From NCBI GenBank assembly GCA_002772115.1, contig PCRW01000044.1, forward strand, positions 18,310 to 28,901: a DNA stretch of 10,592 nt, given 5' to 3'. Positions 1-5,016 of the stretch are shown piece by piece. Below the pieces are notes generated by a model. That model had not been told where the DNA came from, made no database searches, and saw nothing but the letters and a program-made list of their open reading frames with translations. A program made the translations under genes and the position numbers. The DNA is from Candidatus Moranbacteria bacterium CG23_combo_of_CG06-09_8_20_14_all_35_22. Its GTDB lineage: Bacteria; Patescibacteriota; Minisyncoccia; Moranbacterales; UBA2206. How positions within the stretch are numbered: position 1 is the stretch's first letter; every line of letters starts with the position of its first letter.

Positions 1-6
1 TAAAAT

Positions 7-1269
7 ATGGAACATTTCGAAATAATTGGTGGGAAAAAGCTCTCTGGAACAATTGATGTGCGGGGGTCAAAAAATGCTACTACGCCAATTTTAGTGGCGA
101 CAATCTTGACTAAAAAAGAATGTATTTTGGACAACCTTCCTTTGATTGAAGATGTTTTTCGAATGATTGAAATTTTAGAAAGTATGGGGGCAAAAATAAA
201 ATGGTTGGGAAAAAGAAAAATTTCTGTGTGTAATGAAAACATAGATCCATCCAAGATGGATGTGGAAAAAATAAAAAAACTTCGCTCGTCAATTTTATTG
301 CTTGGTTCTTTGTCTGCCAGATTTAATAATTTCAAATTGTATCATCCGGGGGGATGTGTTATTGGCAAGCGACCACTGGGCACGCATTTTGAAGCGATGC
401 GCAAGATGGGAATTGAAATTTCACAAAATAAAAAATTCTATAATGTAATTTCTAAAAAAAGAAAAGCTGTTAAGGTTGTGCTAGGAGAACTTTCTGTGAC
501 GGCGACGGAAAATGTAATGATGCTAGCTTCGGCAATTCCTAAAAAAACAATTATAAAAATTTCAGCTTGCGAACCGCATGTGGAAGACTTGGGTAGATTT
601 CTGATTTCTTTGGGAGCTAAGATTAAAGGTTTAGGAACCCATACTTTAGAAATAACCGGTTCAAAAAATTTGCGAGGAGCGCGTCATAAGATTATTCCTG
701 ATGCTAATGAAGTGGCGACATTTTTAATTATGGCAGTAGCTACTGGAAGTCCGATAATAATTAATAATACTCGCGAAGACCACTTGGATTTAGTTTTGGA
801 AAAACTTCGCGAATTTGGAGCGGATTTCAAAATTTCCAAAAATTCTATTCAAGTTATTTCAGCAAAAAAACTTTTAGCGGTTTCTAAGATAGACACGCGG
901 ACTTATCCTGGTGTGCCATCAGATGTGCAGGCTCCTTTTGGTGTACTAGCGACGCAAGCAACAGGTGAAACATTAATCCATGATTCGCTTTATGAAAATA
1001 GATTTAATTATATTGGAGAACTCCAAAGAATGGGCGCAGAGGCTAAAATTCTTGATCCGCACCGAGTAATGATAAAAGGACCAACAAAATTAACTGGAAA
1101 AACCATAACGAGTTTTGATCTTCGCGCCGGTGCTACTCTCATTATCGCCGGGCTTTTGGCCAAAGGAAAAACTATTATCAAAGATATTTATCAAGTTGAT
1201 CGCGGTTATGAAAAAATAGAAGAAAGATTGCAGAGGCTAGGAGCACAGATAAAAAGGATTAAGAATTAA
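7..1269 (+). CDS. murA: UDP-N-acetylglucosamine 1-carboxyvinyltransferase (MurA)
   Basis: This cytoplasmic enzyme transfers enolpyruvate from phosphoenolpyruvate to UDP-GlcNAc, the first committed step of peptidoglycan synthesis. The 420-residue protein matches the usual MurA length of about 420 and shows the family motifs in order: the substrate-binding Lys22-Asn23 in GSKNATTPIL; the active-site loop GGCVIGKRPLGTHF with the catalytic cysteine at Cys117; PGVPSDVQ with the conserved Asp306; ENRFNYIGELQRMGAE; and the C-terminal DLRAGATLIIAGLLAKG and DRGYEKIEERL. Cysteine rather than aspartate in the loop is the fosfomycin-sensitive type by family knowledge. The ATG at 7 gives a normal N terminus and has no Shine-Dalgarno sequence in the six visible bases. 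The TAA at 1-3 may be the stop of an upstream gene. No insertion was seen in this gene. The identification is secure. Confidence 0.97.
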   Translation: MEHFEIIGGKKLSGTIDVRGSKNATTPILVATILTKKECILDNLPLIEDVFRMIEILESMGAKIKWLGKRKISVCNENIDPSKMDVEKIKKLRSSILLLGSLSARFNNFKLYHPGGCVIGKRPLGTHFEAMRKMGIEISQNKKFYNVISKKRKAVKVVLGELSVTATENVMMLASAIPKKTIIKISACEPHVEDLGRFLISLGAKIKGLGTHTLEITGSKNLRGARHKIIPDANEVATFLIMAVATGSPIIINNTREDHLDLVLEKLREFGADFKISKNSIQVISAKKLLAVSKIDTRTYPGVPSDVQAPFGVLATQATGETLIHDSLYENRFNYIGELQRMGAEAKILDPHRVMIKGPTKLTGKTITSFDLRAGATLIIAGLLAKGKTIIKDIYQVDRGYEKIEERLQRLGAQIKRIKN

Positions 1270-1287
1270 TTTGCAATTATCAATTAC

Positions 1288-1327
1288 CAATTTTCAGTGA
1301 ATTTTCAATTTGAAAATTGTAAATTGA
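1288..1327. repeat. AT-rich intergenic repeat, copy A (with 4941-5010)
   Basis: The 21 bases at 1288-1308 match 4941-4961 at 20 of 21 positions. The 18 bases at 1310-1327 match 4971-4988 exactly. The spacer between these blocks is 1 base here and 9 bases in the other copy. The core is also an inverted repeat: AATTTTCAA at 1300-1308 and TTGAAAATT at 1310-1318 with one base between. It fills most of the murA-mreB spacer and contains an in-frame GTG that should not be taken as the mreB start. Confidence 0.8.
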
Positions 1328-1341
1328 GAATTTTTAAATAT

Positions 1342-2349
1342 ATGTTCATCAGAAAGATCGGTATTGATTTGGGGACAGCTAATACTTTAGTCTTTGTGCC
1401 GGGCAAGGGGATTGTTGCTAATGAGCCAAGTGTGGTGGCGGTTTCGGTTTTGGAAAATAAAGTTTTGGCAGTAGGCATTGAAGCGAAAGAAATGCTCGGG
1501 CGAACACCGGATACGATTCAAGCTAGTCGTCCAATGAAAGACGGCGTGATTGCGGATTATAAAATTACCGAAGCGATGCTCAAATATTTTATCAATAAAG
1601 TGAGCGGAAGATTTCGACTGGTTCGTCCGGAAGTGATGATCTCCATTCCAGTCGGGGTAACTTCTACTGAAAGACGGGCGGTGATTGATGCGGCTATTCG
1701 TGCCGGAGCAAAAGTGGCTTATGTTGTTAAAGAACCAATGTTAGCGGCAATCGGAGCGGGTATTCCAATTTCTAGCGCTTCTGGAAATATGATAATCAAT
1801 ATTGGCGGAGGAACTTCGGAAGTAGCAGTCATTTCTTTGGGTGGAGTGGTTTGTGCTACCAGTGCGCGAGTGGGAGGAAATAAGTTTGATCAGGCTATTG
1901 CGGATTATATAAAAAGAAAACATAGTTTGGCGATCGGAGATCGGACAGCGGAAGAAATAAAAATAAAAATTGGTTCAGCGATGCCTCAAGTGAAAGAGGA
2001 ATATGCGGATGTGCGAGGAAGGGATTTGACAGGCGGACTGCCAAAATCCATTAAAATTTCTTCCAATGAAGTGACGGAAGCTATTCAAGATGAACTGCGC
2101 GAAGTGATCAACGCAATTAAAAAAGTTTTACAAGAAACTCCGCCAGAATTGTCGGCGGATATTATGGACAAAGGTATGGTGCTTTCCGGCGGAGGAGCGC
2201 TGATAAAAAATCTTGATCAATTGATTACTAAAACTATTGGAGTGCCAAGCTATACGGCCGATGATCCTTTGTTTTGTGTGATCAAAGGCATCGGCATTGC
2301 ACTAGAAAATTTAGAATTGTATAAGAGGACTATCATGTTATCAAAATAA
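1342..2349 (+). CDS. mreB: Rod-shape-determining actin homologue MreB
   Basis: MreB is a bacterial actin that polymerises on the inner membrane face and guides lateral peptidoglycan synthesis. The ATG at 1342 is chosen because MFIRKIGIDLGTANTLVF matches the normal N terminus and gives 335 residues, the usual length. A GTG at 1297 would add 15 codons that come from the intergenic repeat. Visible motifs are phosphate-1 GIDLGTANT (residues 7-15), KEPMLAAIGAG with Glu131 at the actin Gln137 position, phosphate-2 NIGGGTSEVAVISLGG from residue 153, the AIGDRTAEEIKIKIG region, and the adenosine motif SGGGALIKNLD near the C terminus. Phosphate-2 normally begins with Asp; here it is Asn153 (AAT), which may weaken ATP hydrolysis. 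mreC and mreD do not follow, so the gene stands apart from the classic mreBCD order. There is no Shine-Dalgarno sequence upstream. Confidence 0.96.
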   Translation: MFIRKIGIDLGTANTLVFVPGKGIVANEPSVVAVSVLENKVLAVGIEAKEMLGRTPDTIQASRPMKDGVIADYKITEAMLKYFINKVSGRFRLVRPEVMISIPVGVTSTERRAVIDAAIRAGAKVAYVVKEPMLAAIGAGIPISSASGNMIINIGGGTSEVAVISLGGVVCATSARVGGNKFDQAIADYIKRKHSLAIGDRTAEEIKIKIGSAMPQVKEEYADVRGRDLTGGLPKSIKISSNEVTEAIQDELREVINAIKKVLQETPPELSADIMDKGMVLSGGGALIKNLDQLITKTIGVPSYTADDPLFCVIKGIGIALENLELYKRTIMLSK

Positions 2350-2458
2350 TTTTGTAATTTTTAATTTTGTAATTTTTAAAATAAATCTTAATTTTTAATG
2401 TTTTAAAATTTAAGTATTAAAAATTATTTAAAAATTAAAAACTTAAAATTAAAAATTA
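2350..2458. repeat. AT-only structured spacer: 15-bp tandem duplication and 14-bp inverted repeat
   Basis: The spacer between mreB and the next gene is almost pure A/T. TTTTGTAATTTTTAA occurs twice in direct tandem at 2350-2364 and 2365-2379. TAATTTTTAATTTT at 2355-2368 is the exact reverse complement of 2445-2458, so the inverted repeat ends on the A of the next start codon. Part of the symmetry is expected from low complexity, but a 14-base perfect pair at the two ends plus a perfect 15-base duplication is more than casual A/T richness. No Shine-Dalgarno sequence or U-tract terminator hairpin is present. Confidence 0.6.
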
Positions 2459-3693
2459 TGATCATAGGTATTGATGGTTCTCGAGCTTTTTTCAAACAAA
2501 GAACGGGAATTGAGGAATATTCTTATCAAGTGGTAAAACACCTCGTATCGCATTTCGTAGAGACGCAGCAATGCTGCGTCTCTACAGGTGCAACGCAAGT
2601 TGTTTTATATTTAAGAAAAAATCAAAAAATCAATTTTTCCTTGCCAGCGAATTGGAAAATAAAAGTTTTGAAATGGCCGAGATTTTGGACGCAATTCGGA
2701 CTTTCTCTGGAAATGTTGCTTCATCCTGTGGATGTTCTTTTTATTCCCGCGCATGTTGCGCCGTTTATTCATCCTGACCGTAATGCTTCGCTTTTTTCTT
2801 TGGCATTATTTATTCAAAAAATATTAAAAAAATTAGGCATTAAAACTGATTATAATACGCATAGCGATGCAGGCGGGCCCAAGAAAACTTTTGTGGTGGT
2901 GCATGGTTTGGAATATGAAATAGTCAAAGATGCTTACTCTGCTTGGGAAAGAATTTACATGCGTTATTCGATAAAATTATCCTGCCGATGGGCCAAGAAA
3001 ATAATTGCAGTTTCGAAAAATACGAAAAAAGATTTAGTTGAATTATACAAAATTCCGGAAAATAAGATCGAAGTTATATATGAAGGAGTTAATCAAAACT
3101 TGGAGTCTAAATCTCCAATTGGAGATTTAGACTCCAAGTACTCCATTTTAAATTATAAACCATACTTATTATTTATTGGAAGATTGGAAAAAAGGAAAAA
3201 CATTGAAGGGATAATTAGCGCTTTTGAAATTTTAAAGGAAAAATATAATATTCCGCATGGCTTGGTACTGGCTGGTTTGCCTGGGTATGGTTATGAAAGT
3301 ATAAAATATAAAATAGAAAGCAGTAAGTATAAAGAGGAAATAATTATGCCTGGGTTCGTGAGTGATGAGGATAAATTTGGATTGATAAAAAACGCCGATG
3401 TATTTTTATTCCCCACTTTCTATGAAGGTTTTGGACTCCCAGTTTTAGAAGCGCAAAGCGTGAGTGTTCCTGTAGTCACTTCCAATACTTCTTCATTCCC
3501 GGAAGTTGGCGGAGATAGCGTGGCCTATGTAACGCCATCTGAACCGATGAGCATTGCTGATTCTACTTATAAAATAATTAGCGACGAAAGCTTTAGAAAT
3601 GTTATAATAAAGAAAGGAAATGAAAATGTGAAAAGGTTTAGTTGGGAAAAATGCGTTGTTGCTATCGCAGATGTAATGCAAATCTACGAATGA
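2458..3693 (+). CDS. GT4-family glycosyltransferase carrying three in-frame inserts
   Basis: This is a GT-B fold, retaining glycosyltransferase of family GT4, probably cytoplasmic and acting on a lipid- or polysaccharide-linked acceptor with a nucleotide sugar. The N-terminal domain has MIIGIDGSRAFFKQRTGIEEYSY and VVVHGLEYEIVKDAYSAWER. The C-terminal domain has YLLFIGRLEKRKNI, the donor-site motif EGFGLPVLE (Glu323-x7-Glu331) and SSFPEVGGD. The 411-residue length is inflated by three inserts: about residues 34-43 (palindrome 2557-2585), 107-141 (element 2773-2878) and 214-227 (palindrome 3098-3139). Without them the protein would be near 350 residues, typical for the family. All motifs and the frame survive, so the gene looks functional. 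It ends in TGA. The ATG at 2458 gives the expected first beta strand and has no Shine-Dalgarno sequence. The sugar and acceptor cannot be deduced. Confidence 0.9.
   Translation: MIIGIDGSRAFFKQRTGIEEYSYQVVKHLVSHFVETQQCCVSTGATQVVLYLRKNQKINFSLPANWKIKVLKWPRFWTQFGLSLEMLLHPVDVLFIPAHVAPFIHPDRNASLFSLALFIQKILKKLGIKTDYNTHSDAGGPKKTFVVVHGLEYEIVKDAYSAWERIYMRYSIKLSCRWAKKIIAVSKNTKKDLVELYKIPENKIEVIYEGVNQNLESKSPIGDLDSKYSILNYKPYLLFIGRLEKRKNIEGIISAFEILKEKYNIPHGLVLAGLPGYGYESIKYKIESSKYKEEIIMPGFVSDEDKFGLIKNADVFLFPTFYEGFGLPVLEAQSVSVPVVTSNTSSFPEVGGDSVAYVTPSEPMSIADSTYKIISDESFRNVIIKKGNENVKRFSWEKCVVAIADVMQIYE
2557..2585. repeat. 29-bp perfect palindrome inside the GT4 gene
   Basis: The left arm GTAGAGACGCAGCA (2557-2570) and the right arm TGCTGCGTCTCTAC (2572-2585) are exact reverse complements with one base between. 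It is read as VETQQCCVST from residue 34, between the first helix (YSYQVVKHL) and the next strand (VVLYL), where the family has a short variable loop. The base composition is richer in GC than its surroundings, and two adjacent cysteines are created by the dyad. From memory, palindromes beginning GTAGAGACG recur in other bacterial genomes such as filamentous cyanobacteria; this was not checked. Confidence 0.88.
2773..2878 (-). repeat. Decayed copy of the CCCGCC-ended element inside the GT4 gene, inverted orientation
   Basis: Read on the - strand, the end at 2878-2858 matches the left end of the element at 4355-4375 at 18 of 21 bases. The opposite end (2791-2773) matches the right end of that element at 15 of 19 bases, starting from the shared GCGAAGC. 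Between these ends lies an A/T-rich stretch absent from the shorter copy. It codes for residues 107-141, about 35 extra residues between FIHP and KKTFVVVHGLEYE, two segments that are normally almost adjacent in this family. The differences are mostly toward A/T, which suggests an old insertion drifting to host composition. Confidence 0.72.
3098..3139. repeat. 42-bp perfect palindrome with two nested hairpins, inside the GT4 gene
   Basis: The 21-base arms 3098-3118 and 3119-3139 are exact reverse complements with no spacer. Each half contains a 19-base module TTGGAG-N7-CTCCAA (3100-3118 and 3119-3137) that can itself fold, so the DNA or RNA could form one long stem or two short hairpins. It is read as NLESKSPIGDLDSK (residues 214-227) in the linker between the two Rossmann domains, after VIYEGV and before KPYLLFIGRL. 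The intergenic palindrome at 6941-6979 has the same design. Confidence 0.93.
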
Positions 3694-3789
3694 AATGCTA
3701 ATCTACAAATAAGCAAATGTCACAAATGATTTGTAGTATTTGCATATTCGCCAGATTTGCATAAAATTTGTAGATTCGTATTATAATTT
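3694..3789. repeat. Intergenic nested inverted repeat between the two GT4 genes
   Basis: AATCTACAAAT (3700-3710) pairs exactly with ATTTGTAGATT (3766-3776). Inside it, GCAAAT (3713-3718) pairs with ATTTGC (3738-3743), and ACAAAT (3722-3727) pairs with ATTTGT (3729-3734) around a single G, giving a nested hairpin at 3713-3743. Related words, AATCTACGAA and ATGCAAATC, begin before the TGA of the upstream gene, so its last codons probably lie in the repeat. No U-tract follows the hairpin, and no Shine-Dalgarno sequence precedes the next ATG. Confidence 0.72.
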
Positions 3790-4932
3790 ATGGAACAGTT
3801 TAAAGACAAAAAAATAGCTCTCGTTCATGATTTTTTGAATCAATATGGCGGAGCAGAAAAAGTTTTGGAAGTGTTGGCGGAAATGTTTCCCGAAGCGCCG
3901 ATTTATACTTTGCTTTATGACAAAGAAAAGATGAGAGGCAAATTCGAGAATCGAGAAATCAGGACTTCATTCTTTCAAAAACTGCCAAAATTTTTTCGCC
4001 GGAGGATCAAATATTTTTTGTTTTTTTTGCCGACTGCACCGGAATCTTTTGATTTGCGCGAATTTGATTTGGTAATTTCTTCTTCCTCGGCTTGGTCCAA
4101 AGGAATTGTAACACGCCTTGATACGATTCATATTGCTTATATTCATTCACCGATGCGTTTTGTTTGGGATTATAATGAAAAATATTTGCGCGATGAAAGA
4201 AAAGAAAAACTAGGATTTTTAATTCGTCCAATCCTAAGTTATTTTCGATTGTGGGATAAACTAGCGGTTGATCGGCCGGATTATCTAATCGCAAATTCAA
4301 AATATACGCAAAAGAGAATTGAAAAATATTATCGGAAAGAAAGTGAAGTTATATACCCGCCCGCATCGCTACGCGAGCAAGCTCGCTTGCGAAGCGTTGC
4401 GGGCGGGTCCGCCAGTACGAATGATAAATATTTCCTAATAGTTTCAAGACTTTCGGCTTACAAAAAAATAGATAAGGCGATTGAAGCGTTTAATAAATTG
4501 GAATTGCCACTTATTATTGTGGGTACGGGTAAAGAAGAAAGAAGGCTTAAAAAAATTGCGAAGAGTAATATAAAATTTTTAGGTTATCAAAAAGATGAAA
4601 AGTTGCCAGAAATATATAAAAACGCCAGAGCTTTTATTTTTCCCGGCGTGGATGATTTCGGCATCGCTCCTATTGAAGCCATGATGTACGGCGTGCCGGT
4701 AATTGGGATAAAAGATGGGGGAGCAGTGGAGATAATAGAAGAAGGCAAAACAGGGGAATTTTTTACGACCTCTACGGCGGAAATAATCGCTGATGGAGTA
4801 AGAAGATTTATCGAAAAAGAAGAAAAATATGATAGGGAATATATTAAGCAAAGTGTAGAAAAATTTTCGAAAGAAAAATTTATTAGAGAGATGAGAGAAT
4901 TTATTAGTAGGGTTATAAATAATTTTCAATAA
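3790..4932 (+). CDS. GT4-family glycosyltransferase, WbaZ/mannosyltransferase-like
   Basis: This is a second GT-B glycosyltransferase, of a different subfamily from its upstream neighbour. The N-terminal domain reads KIALVHDFLNQYGGAEKVLE, EFDLVISSSSAWSKGI and YIHSPMRFVWDY, and DYLIANSKYTQKRIEKYY precedes the linker. This pattern is typical of WbaZ-like O-antigen and exopolysaccharide mannosyltransferases. The C-terminal domain has YFLIVSRLSAYKKID and GVDDFGIAPIEAMMYGVPVIG. In that donor-site motif the first acid is Asp288 rather than Glu, with Glu296 retained. Residues 189-207 come from the palindromic element at 4355-4408, inserted between VIYPP and the next beta strand, which makes the 380-residue protein slightly long. 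The last codons (NFQ) and the TAA lie in A/T repeat words. The donor sugar is inferred only from subfamily resemblance. Confidence 0.9.
   Translation: MEQFKDKKIALVHDFLNQYGGAEKVLEVLAEMFPEAPIYTLLYDKEKMRGKFENREIRTSFFQKLPKFFRRRIKYFLFFLPTAPESFDLREFDLVISSSSAWSKGIVTRLDTIHIAYIHSPMRFVWDYNEKYLRDERKEKLGFLIRPILSYFRLWDKLAVDRPDYLIANSKYTQKRIEKYYRKESEVIYPPASLREQARLRSVAGGSASTNDKYFLIVSRLSAYKKIDKAIEAFNKLELPLIIVGTGKEERRLKKIAKSNIKFLGYQKDEKLPEIYKNARAFIFPGVDDFGIAPIEAMMYGVPVIGIKDGGAVEIIEEGKTGEFFTTSTAEIIADGVRRFIEKEEKYDREYIKQSVEKFSKEKFIREMREFISRVINNFQ
4355..4408 (+). repeat. 54-bp GC-rich palindromic element inside the second GT4 gene
   Basis: The 11-base ends ACCCGCCCGCA (4355-4365) and TGCGGGCGGGT (4398-4408) are exact reverse complements. 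CGCT (4367-4370) pairs with AGCG (4393-4396), and an inner hairpin GCGAGC-AA-GCTCGC lies at 4373-4386. It is far richer in GC than the flanks. The length is exactly 18 codons, so the frame is preserved, giving a low-complexity peptide (ASLREQARLRSVAGG) in the interdomain linker. It shares both ends with 5158-5202 and, inverted, with 2773-2878. It serves as the reference copy of the family in this window. Confidence 0.92.
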
Positions 4933-4940
4933 TCAATGAT

Positions 4941-5010
4941 CAATTTTCAATGAATTTTCAAATTAAAAAATTGAAAATTGTAAATTGATTGAAAATTGAA
5001 AATTGTAAAT
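4941..5010. repeat. AT-rich intergenic repeat, copy B (with 1288-1327)
   Basis: This copy matches the repeat upstream of mreB over two blocks (4941-4961 at 20 of 21; 4971-4988 at 18 of 18). It is longer, because TTGAAAATTGTAAAT occurs at 4971-4985 and again at 4996-5010. The CAATTTTCA words on the left and TTGAAAATTG words on the right are complementary, so the whole spacer can fold. The in-frame TTG at 4996 lies inside the repeat and should not be used as the start of the next gene. Confidence 0.8.
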
Positions 5011-5016
5011 TTGCGA

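Noticed and set aside
1297..1341. GTG start extending mreB by 15 codons
   Set aside because: The extra codons come from the A/T-rich repeat at 1288-1327 and have no MreB counterpart; the ATG at 1342 matches the family N terminus.
3691..3693. UGA recoded as glycine (Gracilibacteria/SR1 code)
   Set aside because: TGA ends the GT4 gene at a normal family length, and TGA also ends the gene at 7012-8928; no internal TGA is needed in any gene.
4007..4300. 97-codon reading frame on the - strand inside the second GT4 gene
   Set aside because: It overlaps a well-supported conserved gene and its translation has no recognisable motif; it is a shadow frame. The same holds for the other short antisense frames, such as 4579-4929 and 5343-5663.
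4651..4677. Loss of activity in the second GT4 protein because Asp288 replaces the first Glu of the E-x7-E motif
   Set aside because: The change is conservative, Glu296 is retained and the surrounding DFGIAPIEA motif is intact, so an active enzyme is more likely.
4996..5016. TTG start extending holB by 7 codons
   Set aside because: It lies in the intergenic repeat 4941-5010; MRIIGHQ from 5017 is the usual delta-prime start.
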